Assembly: GCA_910579495.1 (NCBI GenBank)
Contig: CAJTVD010000036.1
Location: forward strand, 1-38,752
Length of the DNA: 38,752 nucleotides
Direction of reading: 5' to 3'
DNA from: an uncultured Lachnospiraceae bacterium
GTDB lineage: Bacteria; Bacillota; Clostridia; Lachnospirales; Lachnospiraceae
Position 1 is the stretch's first letter; each line of letters opens with the position of its first letter. The notes beneath the pieces are model-generated. The model had not been told where the DNA came from. It made no database searches and was given only the letters and a program-made list of their open reading frames with translations. The position numbers and the translations under genes were made by a program. Shown here in pieces: positions 23,172 to 31,369 of the stretch.

Positions 23172-24425
23172 ATGGAGTATATTCACAGCAAAGACATTTT
23201 TTTATTTATGAGGGATACTTTTAAACTGGTGGACCGCAGGGCCATGGACCATGGATCCCGGGTAGCTTATTACTTCTACAAAATGCTGGAGTGTAAAGGC
23301 GTTTATGAGAAGTTTGAACTTGCCGATTTTGTATTTTTGGCGTCCCTGCATGATATTGGCGCATACAAGACGGATAATCTGAAAGACCTGATCCGCTATG
23401 ATTTAAAGGAGCCTCTGGCGCACGCAACTTATGGATATCTGTTTTTTAAGCATTTATCCCCTTTAAGCGAGCTTGCCACAGTGATTTTGTACCACCACAC
23501 AGATTACTCCCAGCTTGAACTGCTGGATTATGGCAACCGGGAGATTGCTGCCTGCCTGAACCTGGCTGAAAAAGTGGATATTTTTTCAGTGGCGCTGGGA
23601 GATAAGTTTGATATCCGCATGTTCCGCAAGCAGGCAGGGGGGGCTCTTAGCGAGGATGCGCTGAACCTGTTTGACAAGGCGGTGCGGGAATTTGATGTAC
23701 TGAATAAAGTGAAAAAGGGCGATTACAAGGAAGAATTGGACGATATCATTGGTTATATGATCTTTACCAATGAGGACAAGAGGAAGTATCTGGAAATGCT
23801 CATGTACTGCCAGGGCTTTAGAAGTGAGAAGTCGGTGGTGAATTCCGTTGTCTGTACCTGTATCGCCGAGATGCTGGGGGTGAAAGCGGGGCTTAACAGC
23901 CTGGAACGTGACCAGCTTTACTATGGGGCGATCCTCCATGATATCGGCATGATGGCGGTGCCAAAGGAAATTACCGACGCGCCAAGAAGCCTTACAACAG
24001 AGGAATACCAAAAAGTAAAGATGCATGTACACCTGGCGGAGAGGATCCTCCAGAACAGGATGGCCCCTGAGGTGGTGGAAATTGTGGCAGCCCACCATGA
24101 GCGCAGCGATGGCAGCGGCTACCCAAGGGGGCTGCGGGAAGTGCAGATGAACCAGAAACAGCAGATATTGCAGCTTGCGGATTCGGTGACAGCGCTTCTG
24201 GGAAAACGTTCTTACAGGTCAGCCTTCCGGGAATCGGAAATGCTGGGCATTATCCAGGAAGAAGCCATGAACGGGAAATACAACAAGAATCTGGCAAATA
24301 TCCTGTTTGACAACTACGACGATATTATGCAGCGGGTTAAGATCAGTGCGGAGGAAACCATGGTTACATACCGGAAGCTTAACCATCAGTTTGGGCAGGT
24401 ATCTGAGAAGCTGAAAGCGCAGTGA
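23172..24425 (+). CDS. Tandem HD-domain phosphohydrolase with C-terminal HD-GYP module
   Basis: The 417-residue cytoplasmic protein has two HD metal-dependent phosphohydrolase domains. The first has ASLHDIGAYK with H60/D61 and the later ILYHHTD. The second is an HD-GYP module with LHDIGMMAVP (H256/D257), HVHLAERIL, HHERSDGSGYPRGL (H308, H309, G316-Y317-P318) and ILQLADSVTALLG. HD-GYP enzymes commonly hydrolyse cyclic di-GMP or cyclic GMP-AMP. Here the lysine of the usual HDIGK is replaced by Met, so activity is uncertain. No receiver or sensor domain precedes it. A GTG at 23163 is in frame, but AGGTGG at 23161-23166 overlaps it, so the ATG at 23172 is chosen. Confidence 0.9.
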   Translation: MEYIHSKDIFLFMRDTFKLVDRRAMDHGSRVAYYFYKMLECKGVYEKFELADFVFLASLHDIGAYKTDNLKDLIRYDLKEPLAHATYGYLFFKHLSPLSELATVILYHHTDYSQLELLDYGNREIAACLNLAEKVDIFSVALGDKFDIRMFRKQAGGALSEDALNLFDKAVREFDVLNKVKKGDYKEELDDIIGYMIFTNEDKRKYLEMLMYCQGFRSEKSVVNSVVCTCIAEMLGVKAGLNSLERDQLYYGAILHDIGMMAVPKEITDAPRSLTTEEYQKVKMHVHLAERILQNRMAPEVVEIVAAHHERSDGSGYPRGLREVQMNQKQQILQLADSVTALLGKRSYRSAFRESEMLGIIQEEAMNGKYNKNLANILFDNYDDIMQRVKISAEETMVTYRKLNHQFGQVSEKLKAQ

Positions 24426-24462
24426 CGGAGCAAGTGGACATAAGAAAAGAAAGAGGAAGAGT

Positions 24463-25212
24463 ATGGGAAGATTTTTTAGTATTGACAGCCCCCTGTTTAG
24501 TTTTCTGACGAAAGTGGCAGATTTGATCCTGCTGAATTTTCTGGCGCTGATATTCTGCCTGCCGGTGATTACCGTGGGCGCCTCCCTTACAGCCCTGAAT
24601 TATGTGGCGCTGAAAATTGTGCGGGATGAAGAATGTTATATAACAAGGTCGTTTTTGAAATCTTTCAAGGAGAACTTTAAGCAGGCCACGGTTATGTGGC
24701 TGATACTTCTGGTGGGTATCGTGGTGGTTGTAGGCGATATCATTATTTTCAGGTTTACTACCCTACAGTTCCCCTCATGGCTGAAAATAGCATTGCTGGC
24801 AGCAGCAGTCATTGGCCTGTTTACGGTGATGCACCTGTTCCCGGTTTTGGCCAAATTTGACAACACCATCAAAAACACCTTTAAAAATTCACTTTTTATG
24901 GGGATACTCACCTTCCCCAAAACGATCCTCATGATGGTGATCTGGGTGCTCCCCCTTGTGCTGTCGGTGTTCTTTTTCCAGATATTTCCCATTATTTTCT
25001 GCCTTGGGATATCCGGGCCGGCCTATTTGTGCGCCCGCCTTTACAATAAAACCTTTAAGCGTTTTGAGCCGGAGGAGGAAAGCGTTGTAAGCGATGAAGA
25101 ATGGACCATTGCAGAGGTAGATGGGGAAGGGTCTGGAGATGCGGTGGACGGAGAAGGGGAGCGCGTGCCAGAGATAGCGCAAGAAGCAGGGCAAGGGAAA
25201 AAAGATGAGTAA
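24463..25212 (+). CDS. YesL/DUF624 family membrane protein
   Basis: The 249-residue integral membrane protein starts GRFFSIDSPLFSFLTKVADLILLNFLALIFCLPVITVGASLTAL, split here only in description, which is the hallmark of the YesL (DUF624) family. About five membrane segments lie between residues 18 and 195. The charged loop RDEECYITRSFLKSFKENFKQ sits between the first two. The last 50 residues form an acidic, Gly-rich cytoplasmic tail (EPEEESVVSDEEWTIAEVDGE). YesL proteins are often encoded beside carbohydrate ABC transporters, and their function is not established. The sugar ABC ATPase gene downstream keeps that association. GAGGAAG at 24453-24459 precedes the ATG. Confidence 0.92.
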   Translation: MGRFFSIDSPLFSFLTKVADLILLNFLALIFCLPVITVGASLTALNYVALKIVRDEECYITRSFLKSFKENFKQATVMWLILLVGIVVVVGDIIIFRFTTLQFPSWLKIALLAAAVIGLFTVMHLFPVLAKFDNTIKNTFKNSLFMGILTFPKTILMMVIWVLPLVLSVFFFQIFPIIFCLGISGPAYLCARLYNKTFKRFEPEEESVVSDEEWTIAEVDGEGSGDAVDGEGERVPEIAQEAGQGKKDE

Positions 25213-25344
25213 AATTGCACAAAAGATTTAGTATGCGACGGTTTTTACTGTACAAACTGCCGTATAAGTGGAAAAATACTTAACCTTATAAGCATTTTCA
25301 ACAATGGAGAGTAAAATCTTTGTGGAATAGTAGTATAGGCAAGT

Positions 25345-25373
25345 TTGGGGAATTCATGTATACTTAATATAGA
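25345..25373 (+). promoter_or_regulatory. Promoter of the sugar ABC ATPase gene
   Basis: -35 TTGGGG (25345-25350), 17-nt spacer, -10 TATAGA (25368-25373), about 30 nt before the start codon. The stretch 25213-25344 upstream is AT-rich with no gene. Confidence 0.55.
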
Positions 25374-25408
25374 CTTGATTGAACAAATATTTTAAGGAGG
25401 CTAATAAA

Positions 25409-26518
25409 ATGGCAAGTTTATCTTTAAAGAATATCTGCAAGGTATATCCCAATGGGTTTGAGGCGGTTAAAAACTTCAATCTTGAAATCAAGGATCAGGA
25501 GTTTATCATCTTCGTAGGACCTTCAGGATGTGGTAAGTCTACTACATTACGTATGGTTGCAGGGCTGGAGGATATCTCTTCAGGTGAATTAAAAATCGGT
25601 GACAGGGTGGTTAACGATGTGGAACCCAAGGACAGGGATATTGCGATGGTATTCCAGAACTATGCTCTGTACCCTCATATGTCAGTTTATGACAATATGG
25701 CGTTTGGCCTTAAGTTAAGAAAAGTTCCGAAAGATGAGATTGACAAGATGGTAAAGGAAGCGGCAAAAATCCTTGACCTGACAGCTCTCCTTGACCGTAA
25801 GCCCAAAGCTTTATCAGGTGGACAGAGACAGCGTGTTGCTATGGGACGTGCTATCGTGCGTAATCCTAAGGTATTCTTGATGGATGAACCTCTTTCCAAC
25901 TTGGATGCTAAGCTGCGTGTACAGATGCGTGTTGAGATTTCCAAGCTTCACCAGAGATTAGGCACCACCATTATTTACGTAACACATGACCAGACAGAGG
26001 CTATGACCTTAGGTGACAGAATCGTTGTTATGAAGGACGGCGTTGTGCAGCAGGTAGATACACCCCAGAATCTGTATCAGAAGCCTGCGAACTTGTTCGT
26101 AGCAGGATTTATGGGTTCACCTCAGATGAACTTCCTTGATGCTGTTGTAGAAGTGAGCGGCAGCACGGCAAGCCTTAAGATTGCCGGAAAGAGCATTCCT
26201 CTTCCTCCTGCGAAGTCCAAGAAATTGATTGACGGCGGTTATTCAGGAAAGAAGGTTACCTTTGGTATCCGTCCTGAAGACGTATACGATTCAGAAGAGT
26301 TTGTTGCATCATCCAAGTGCGTATTTGAATCTACCATCAGAGTTTACGAGTTGCTTGGTGCAGAAGTTTACTTATACTTTGACCTTGCTGAGTTCCCGCT
26401 TACCGCAAGAGTTGATTCCCGTACACCGTCAAGACCTGGCGATACTGTTAAGTTTGCATTTGATGTTGAAAAGATTCATGTATTCGACAAAGAAACAGAA
26501 CAGACCATCACAAACTAA
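25409..26518 (+). CDS. msmK: Sugar ABC transporter ATP-binding protein, MsmK/UgpC/MalK type
   Basis: This is the ATPase subunit that powers carbohydrate ABC importers of the CUT1 class. The 369-residue protein has Walker A GPSGCGKST, Q-loop FQNYALYPHMSV, signature LSGGQRQRVAMGRA, Walker B VFLMDEPLSNLDAKLR and the H-loop VTHDQTEAMTLGD. A C-terminal regulatory OB domain (about 240-365, with FGIRPEDV) follows. It is not flanked by permease or binding-protein genes, so it is probably a shared ATPase for several importers, as known for MsmK of streptococci. AAGGAGG at 25394-25400 fixes the ATG at 25409; the TTG start ten codons upstream is rejected. Codon choice (many T-ending codons such as GTT, CGT, GCT) differs from neighbours and suggests high expression. 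Confidence 0.95.
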   Translation: MASLSLKNICKVYPNGFEAVKNFNLEIKDQEFIIFVGPSGCGKSTTLRMVAGLEDISSGELKIGDRVVNDVEPKDRDIAMVFQNYALYPHMSVYDNMAFGLKLRKVPKDEIDKMVKEAAKILDLTALLDRKPKALSGGQRQRVAMGRAIVRNPKVFLMDEPLSNLDAKLRVQMRVEISKLHQRLGTTIIYVTHDQTEAMTLGDRIVVMKDGVVQQVDTPQNLYQKPANLFVAGFMGSPQMNFLDAVVEVSGSTASLKIAGKSIPLPPAKSKKLIDGGYSGKKVTFGIRPEDVYDSEEFVASSKCVFESTIRVYELLGAEVYLYFDLAEFPLTARVDSRTPSRPGDTVKFAFDVEKIHVFDKETEQTITN

Positions 26519-26528
26519 CCATAAACAT

Positions 26529-26558
26529 AAAAGGGGCGTTGGTAACGCCCCTTTTTTT
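26529..26558 (+). terminator. Intrinsic terminator of msmK
   Basis: The stem AAAAGGGGCGTT (26529-26540) pairs with AACGCCCCTTTT (26544-26555) around a GGT loop, followed by a run of seven T's (26552-26558). Confidence 0.95.
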
Positions 26559-26559
26559 A

Positions 26560-26589
26560 TTGCAAAATTTCCACAGATTCTGTTATACT
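26560..26589 (+). promoter_or_regulatory. Promoter of the CdaR/PucR-type regulator gene
   Basis: -35 TTGCAA (26560-26565) directly follows the msmK terminator. The 18-nt spacer ends in an extended -10, TGT-TATACT (-10 at 26584-26589). The leader is about 23 nt. Confidence 0.75.
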
Positions 26590-26618
26590 GTATCTTATAG
26601 AAGAAAGGGCGTGAATAA

Positions 26619-27707
26619 ATGATTTCTACACAGGTTATTGCAAACTGCATTGAAGAACTTCGAATGATTACCAGAGTGAATCTGGCAGTGTTTAGTCTTG
26701 ACGGGAGCGTGCTCACATCCACTTTTGACTGTGACGATATTGCTGGCAGCCTGATTACAGGTTTTGCAGATTCGCCTGCCGACAGCCAGGTGATCGGAAG
26801 GGACCATCTGCTTAAAATTACAGATGAAGGCGAACTGGCATATGTGCTGGTGGCAAGGGGAAACAATGACGAGGCGTATCTGATAGGGAAGATTGCGGTA
26901 AGCCAGCTACAACAGCTTGTTGTAGCCTATAAAGAACGCTTTGACCGCAACAACTTTTTCCAGAATTTACTGATGGACAATTTGCTTTTGGTTGATGTAT
27001 ACAACCGTGCCAAAAAGCTCCATATTGAGGTAATGACGCCAAGGGTTGTTTTCATTATTGAAACCAGGACGGAAAAGGACAGTACGGCAGCAGAGCTTTT
27101 GCGGGGAATGTTTTCCTCCCAGTCAGGGGACTTTATAACGGCGGTGGACGAGAGCAGTGTGATACTGATCAAAGGGCTCAGTTCCGTGGAAGGAGAACTG
27201 GAAATTGAACAGACGGCGCAGACCATTGTGGACATGATGAGCACAGAGGCCATGATGAATGTCAGGGTAGCCTACGGCACTGTAGTACAGGAACTGAAGG
27301 ATGTATCAAAGTCTTATAAGGAAGCTATGATGGCGCTGGATGTGGGAAAGATTTTCTATGTGGAGAAAAAAGTGAATTCCTATAACAGCCTGGGAATCGG
27401 GCGGCTTATTTATCAGCTTCCTGCCAACCTCTGTAAGATATTTATTGAAGAAATATTCGGGGACAATGACCCGGGCGATTTTGATGAGGAAATTGTCACC
27501 ACAGTAAATAAGTTTTTTGAGAACAACCTGAATGTATCGGAAACCTCCCGCCAGCTTTTCGTCCACAGGAATACGCTGGTGTACCGGGTGGAAAAACTAC
27601 AGAAAAGCACAGGGCTTGATGTGCGTACTTTTGACGATGCGCTGACCTTTAAAATTGCCATGATGGTGTACAGCTATATGAGATATCAGGATTCTGCAGG
27701 CAAATAA
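26619..27707 (+). CDS. CdaR/PucR-type transcriptional regulator
   Basis: The 362-residue protein is a probable transcriptional activator. The N-terminal part resembles the sugar-diacid recognition fold (ISTQVIANCIEELRMITRVNLAVFSLDG, about 1-125). A middle GGDEF-like domain of the CdaR family lies around 130-285 (with VRVAYGTVVQELKDVSKSYKEAMMAL). The C-terminal PucR-type helix-turn-helix is NNLNVSETSRQLFVHRNTLVYRVEKL. Family members respond to sugar acids or nitrogen compounds. Its position next to the msmK gene suggests control of carbohydrate uptake, which is inference. It has its own promoter and AAAGGG ahead of the ATG. The exact effector is unknown. Confidence 0.87.
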   Translation: MISTQVIANCIEELRMITRVNLAVFSLDGSVLTSTFDCDDIAGSLITGFADSPADSQVIGRDHLLKITDEGELAYVLVARGNNDEAYLIGKIAVSQLQQLVVAYKERFDRNNFFQNLLMDNLLLVDVYNRAKKLHIEVMTPRVVFIIETRTEKDSTAAELLRGMFSSQSGDFITAVDESSVILIKGLSSVEGELEIEQTAQTIVDMMSTEAMMNVRVAYGTVVQELKDVSKSYKEAMMALDVGKIFYVEKKVNSYNSLGIGRLIYQLPANLCKIFIEEIFGDNDPGDFDEEIVTTVNKFFENNLNVSETSRQLFVHRNTLVYRVEKLQKSTGLDVRTFDDALTFKIAMMVYSYMRYQDSAGK

Positions 27708-27785
27708 CTCTTCCGGGAGAGAAAAGTAAGAATGAACAACCTTATTCCTGAATACAATAATATATCATTGTAGGGAGGGATAGGG

Positions 27786-28712
27786 TTGTTTTTGTATGAA
27801 AAGAAAATAGTATATCTTTCACATTATGCACAGGGGACAAGGACAGCTTCCGCAGGATTTGTACGTGCCCTGGGGGAGCATGGCGGCTGTATGCTGGACA
27901 TACATATCAAAGGCGGGGGGCAGATGCCGGACGGGGATTATCCCCTGTTTCTCCTGCTGCGGACCAGGAAAATCCCCTGGGGGACAGTGGCTGCAAAAGA
28001 TGGCAGCGTAAGGACAGGCAGGCGTATTTCCCTGAAGCAGAAAAGGGCGTTTGTTGAGGGGGAGTCATTTCCGGAGGAAGATTTGTGCGGGGTGCTGGTT
28101 TTGCTGGACTATGGGCAGCAAATCGCCGGGTATTGGAAGCAGCCGGATGCTTCCGTCCTGTCCTGGGAAAATCAGGAGGAAAAGAAAGGGAGGGAAGCAC
28201 CGGCGGAAACGGAAATCCATGTGGCGGCCAGGGAGTTTCCGGCAGAAGGGGGAAAAACCAGAAAGACGGCGCCCCAAAGCCCCAAAACAGACAGGCCAGA
28301 CCCTGTTTACAGGGAAGAAATACCCCAAATGCCGGAAATTTCCGCGGATAATACCCTGGAGGATAAATGGCAGCAGCTTCAAAGGTGCTATAAAAGGGTG
28401 CATCCCTTTGGGGATGAGAGGGTCTTTGTATCCATTGAGCCAAAGGATTTTATTATTCTGCATTCCTCCTGCCAGAAGCTTGTGAATAACAGCTTTCTCC
28501 TTCACGGGTATTATAACTACAGGCATTTAATCCTGGGGCCGGACAGGGAATTGGGGAGCAGGTATAAAACCTGCTATTACCTGGGGGTGCCGGGGGCTTA
28601 TTTTGAGAGGGAGAAAATGGTGGCTGTGATGTTTGGGTTTGAAGGCTTTGAGTGCAGCGGCGCAGTGGAAATCGGGAAATTTGGCTATTACATGCGCAGG
28701 GTAGAGCTGTAG
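27786..28712 (+). CDS. Uncharacterised two-part protein, DUF6128-like C-terminus
   Basis: The 308-residue protein begins with a small domain (about 1-118, FLYEKKIVYLSHYAQGTRTASAGF) followed by a Pro/Glu/Lys-rich low-complexity linker (about 125-195). A conserved-looking C-terminal domain (about 198-308) has DKWQQLQRCYKRVHPFGDERVFVSIEPKDF, NNSFLLHGYYNYRHLILG, YLGVPGAYFEREKMVAVMFGFEGFE and a FGYYMRRVEL end. I recall similar ends in Lachnospiraceae proteins annotated as DUF6128, but cannot confirm. The start is a TTG at 27786, 6 nt behind GGGAGGG (27773-27779); no ATG follows until residue 36. No signal peptide or membrane segment is present. It converges with the SRP RNA gene. Confidence 0.8.
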   Translation: MFLYEKKIVYLSHYAQGTRTASAGFVRALGEHGGCMLDIHIKGGGQMPDGDYPLFLLLRTRKIPWGTVAAKDGSVRTGRRISLKQKRAFVEGESFPEEDLCGVLVLLDYGQQIAGYWKQPDASVLSWENQEEKKGREAPAETEIHVAAREFPAEGGKTRKTAPQSPKTDRPDPVYREEIPQMPEISADNTLEDKWQQLQRCYKRVHPFGDERVFVSIEPKDFIILHSSCQKLVNNSFLLHGYYNYRHLILGPDRELGSRYKTCYYLGVPGAYFEREKMVAVMFGFEGFECSGAVEIGKFGYYMRRVEL

Positions 28713-28740
28713 ACGGGAAAAGCGGGTAAAGAATAATAAA

Positions 28741-28974
28741 AAGGCCGGAGGCTTTGCCCTCTGGGAAACCGCCATGCGTTACCTGTACAGTTTGCTAGGA
28801 CCAGGCACCCTTGCGGCACATGGAAAATTCTGTTTAGTGCTGCTTTGTTCCCAACCTGACACGGTTCACAGACATCCATTGCGCAAGACCCAATCTTCAA
28901 ATGCCACTTATACAGGGCAGCCATGACGGCTTCCCGGAAAACAAAGCTGTCCGGTCTTTTTGATTAAGGTATCT
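28741..28974 (-). ncRNA. ffs: Signal recognition particle RNA (large bacterial type)
   Basis: Read on the minus strand, the segment matches the Bacillus scRNA: TTGGGTCTTGCGCAATGG, then the Ffh-binding helix 8 and ATGTGCCGCAAGGGTGCCTGG. Helix 8 lies at 28839-28860, where CAGG, a UUG/CAA stem capped by a GGAA tetraloop, and AGCAGC form the M-domain site. The ends pair: 28942-28956 with 28743-28756, and GGGAAGCCGTCATG with CATGGCGGTTTCCC. A strong promoter precedes it and CCGG followed by five T's ends it near 28738. The mature RNA is probably about 28743-28956. Its placement next to tadA and upstream of dnaX-ebfC-recR echoes B. subtilis, but here it runs in the opposite direction. Confidence 0.95.
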
Positions 28975-28981
28975 GGTATGT

Positions 28982-29010
28982 AGTATAGGGGTTTTTGGGT
29001 ATTTTGTCAA
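28982..29010 (-). promoter_or_regulatory. Consensus promoter of the SRP RNA gene
   Basis: On the minus strand TTGACA (29010-29005), a 17-nt spacer and TATACT (28987-28982). The expected start is about 28974. It is among the best promoters in the window, fitting an abundant RNA. Confidence 0.92.
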
Positions 29011-29116
29011 CAAAAACATAACACATCTACAGAAATCGATTTTTAGGGACGCTGTGTGTAAGGGAAGAAGCGATGCTGCCAGGGGAGAGGGACTTACAGA
29101 TAAAGGGGGAAAGAAC

Positions 29117-29623
29117 ATGACAGAACAGGAAAAGTTTATGAGACAGGCCATAGGGCAGGCAAAAAAAGCTTATAAGCTGGGGGAAGTACCCATTGGCTGT
29201 GTAATCGTGTATGAGGGAAAGGTGATTGGAAGGGGGTATAACCGCAGGAATACGGACAAGAGTACCTTTGCCCATGCGGAGATTACCGCCATGAAGAAAG
29301 CAGGCAAGGCCATAGGGGACTGGCGGCTGGAAGGCTGCACCCTTTATGTGACCCTGGAACCCTGCCAGATGTGCGCAGGCGCTATTGTGCAGGCCCGGAT
29401 TGACGAGGTGGTGATGGGCAGCATGAATCCCAAAGCGGGCTGTGGGGGATCGGTGTTAAATCTTCTGGAAATGCCGGAATTTAACCATCAGGTGAAGGTT
29501 ACAAGGGGGATACTGGAGGAAGAATGCTCCCGGCTCCTTACCACATTCTTTAAGGAGCTGCGGGTGCGTAACAAACTGGAAAAGGAGCAAAGGCGTGGGG
29601 CAGGGCAGGGGCGGGGAGAATAA
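29117..29623 (+). CDS. tadA: tRNA-specific adenosine deaminase TadA
   Basis: TadA converts adenosine 34 of tRNA-Arg(ACG) to inosine, needed to read CGU/CGC/CGA codons. The 168-residue protein is a zinc-dependent deaminase: zinc ligand H53 and proton shuttle E55 in TFAHAEITAM, and zinc ligands C83 and C86 in LEPCQMCAGAIVQARI. The C-terminal helix EEECSRLLTTFFKELR is typical, with a basic tail RNKLEKEQRRG. An open frame starts at 29054, but AAAGGGGG at 29102-29109 precedes the ATG at 29117, where MTEQEKFMRQAI matches family starts. It is transcribed away from the SRP RNA gene and converges with the MATE gene 10 nt beyond its stop. Confidence 0.96.
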   Translation: MTEQEKFMRQAIGQAKKAYKLGEVPIGCVIVYEGKVIGRGYNRRNTDKSTFAHAEITAMKKAGKAIGDWRLEGCTLYVTLEPCQMCAGAIVQARIDEVVMGSMNPKAGCGGSVLNLLEMPEFNHQVKVTRGILEEECSRLLTTFFKELRVRNKLEKEQRRGAGQGRGE

Positions 29624-29633
29624 GGTTACCCTT

Positions 29634-31034
29634 TTAAGCCCCATCCTCCACAATGTTCTGCATCCACACACCGCTTTTTACCATAAAGAAGCCCAGGACC
29701 ACTTTAAAAATCTCCGTAAACTGTACCAGGAAAAATACGGTAGTTATGTACAATGAGGTATAATTTGCCAGCACATAAGCAAAGGGAATTACCAGTACCC
29801 AGGTGTAAACGCTGTCAAAGAGAAAGGTAACCACAGTCTTCCCGCCGGAGCGCAGGGTAAAATATGCACAGTGGGAAAAGGCGCAAAGGGGCATCACGAG
29901 GGCTGAAATGGTAATGAGCTTTTTGGCAAGCTCCCGGATGCTTTCTTCGGTATTGTATATGGAAGGGAAAAACCTTCCCACCATAATCATCAGCAAAGAG
30001 ATGCAGGTACAGCAGAATACGCTGAAAAAAATCATTTTGTTGTCCGCATCCTTTGCCTCTTTGGGTTTGCCTGCCCCCAGGAGCTGGCCTACCACAATGG
30101 AGATACATCCCCCAAGCTGAAGGTACACAATATTGAACAGATTGCTGATGGTGGAGGAAATGTTCTGGGCTGCCACCACTTCCAGGCCGCGTACAGCGTA
30201 GCATTGGGAAATCACCGCCATGCCGGATGCCCAGAACATTTCGTTGAACATTAAAGGGGAGCCTTTTACGAGGATGCCCTTTAAAATATGCCGGGGGATT
30301 TTGGGGCTGCTGTAAGCACCTTTGATGTAGGGGTTTGCGTTTGGGTGCAGGTGTGTCCAGAAAAGCACAATAAAGCATTCAATAAACCTTGCAATGACCG
30401 TGGCAATAGCGGCGCCGCGCACACCCAGGGCGGGTGCGCCGAAAGCGCCGAAAATCAGTACATAGTCAAGGATTAAATTGGTAAATACAGCCACAATCCC
30501 TGCCAGCATTGGCACAAATGTCTGCCCGGTCTCACGGACCGTGCTGGTGTATGACTGCCCCAGGGCAAAGGGGACAAGGCCAATCATCATAATGGCAAGG
30601 TATTCTTTCCCGTATTTCAGGGCAAGGGAAGTATCCCCTACACTGCCGCTGTCGCTTAAATAAAGAGAAATCAGCCAACTGTCAAGGAAGCCGAAAAGCA
30701 AAAGGGCTGCCCCGGTGATCAGGGTGCAGGCATAAAGCTTGAAACGGAAGGTATATTTCTGCCCTTCATAGTCACCCTTTCCGAAAAACTGGGTACCGAA
30801 AATACCCGCGCCGGAAACGCCGCCGAAAATACAGATATTAAAAACAAACATCAGCTGGTTGACAATGGCGACGCCGGACATCTGTTCTGTACCAATCTGC
30901 CCAACCATAATATTGTCCAGAAAACTTACGAAACTGGTGATGGCGTTCTGGATGATCATGGGGACTGCAAGATACAGGACATGCCTGTAGAATTCTTTGT
31001 CGCCGATGAATTTGTTCCTGAATTTTTTCCACAT
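29634..31034 (-). CDS. MATE-family efflux transporter
   Basis: This 466-residue integral membrane protein of the multidrug and toxic compound extrusion family exports organic cations or drugs in exchange for Na+ or H+. It has the two-bundle, 12-helix layout: an N-terminal LAVPMIIQNAITSFVSFLDNIMVGQIG with the family motif, then the second half beginning near VKGSPLMFNEMFWASG. A long first loop is followed by helices such as GLVPFALGQSYTSTVRETGQTFVPMLAG. The substrate is unknown. GGAGG lies about 6 nt upstream of the minus-strand ATG. A good promoter and a roughly 80-nt leader containing a GGGAG...CTCCC hairpin precede it. It ends 10 nt from the tadA stop, with no terminator visible in the gap. 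Confidence 0.95.
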   Translation of the reverse strand: MWKKFRNKFIGDKEFYRHVLYLAVPMIIQNAITSFVSFLDNIMVGQIGTEQMSGVAIVNQLMFVFNICIFGGVSGAGIFGTQFFGKGDYEGQKYTFRFKLYACTLITGAALLLFGFLDSWLISLYLSDSGSVGDTSLALKYGKEYLAIMMIGLVPFALGQSYTSTVRETGQTFVPMLAGIVAVFTNLILDYVLIFGAFGAPALGVRGAAIATVIARFIECFIVLFWTHLHPNANPYIKGAYSSPKIPRHILKGILVKGSPLMFNEMFWASGMAVISQCYAVRGLEVVAAQNISSTISNLFNIVYLQLGGCISIVVGQLLGAGKPKEAKDADNKMIFFSVFCCTCISLLMIMVGRFFPSIYNTEESIRELAKKLITISALVMPLCAFSHCAYFTLRSGGKTVVTFLFDSVYTWVLVIPFAYVLANYTSLYITTVFFLVQFTEIFKVVLGFFMVKSGVWMQNIVEDGA

Positions 31035-31120
31035 AATAATCCTCCATGCGGGAGCGTTTTTGGCGCTGTTTCTCCCGGGACAGCCCCCAAATAGGCCGGG
31101 TTAGCTAAGCATATCAGACT

Positions 31121-31149
31121 ATTGTAATTGAAAGAGGTGGCAGCGTCAA
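31121..31149 (-). promoter_or_regulatory. Promoter of the MATE transporter gene
   Basis: On the minus strand TTGACG (31149-31144), 17-nt spacer, TACAAT (31126-31121). The transcription start would be near 31114, leaving a leader of about 80 nt. Confidence 0.8.
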
Positions 31150-31208
31150 TATGATTTTTCTTTTCTTCCAAACAGAAAATGATATACAGATTATCCGCAA
31201 GGCAAAAT

Positions 31209-31245
31209 AAAAAAAGCCTACCAGCAGAAAACCCGCTGGTGGGCT
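31209..31245 (-). terminator. Intrinsic terminator of the tRNA-Ser gene
   Basis: On the minus strand AGCCCACCAGC pairs with GCTGGTAGGCT around a 9-nt loop (one mismatch), followed by seven T's (31215-31209). It separates tRNA-Ser from the MATE promoter. Confidence 0.9.
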
Positions 31246-31253
31246 GAATTTAC

Positions 31254-31344
31254 TGGCGGAGAGTGTGGGATTCGAACCCACGTGCCCAGTAAAGGACAAC
31301 TGCATTTCGAGTGCAGCTCGTTATGACCGCTTCGATAACTCTCC
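31254..31344 (-). tRNA. tRNA-Ser (anticodon CGA)
   Basis: A 91-nt class II tRNA on the minus strand. The acceptor GGAGAGT pairs with ACTCTCC, with discriminator G and an encoded CCA (31254-31256). The anticodon loop CTCGAAA has CGA complementary to 31307-31309, reading UCG codons. A long variable arm and the T-loop GTTCGAATC identify the serine class. It has its own promoter and terminator. Confidence 0.97.
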
Positions 31345-31369
31345 TTCTTTTTAACATGGAACCTTTCCC

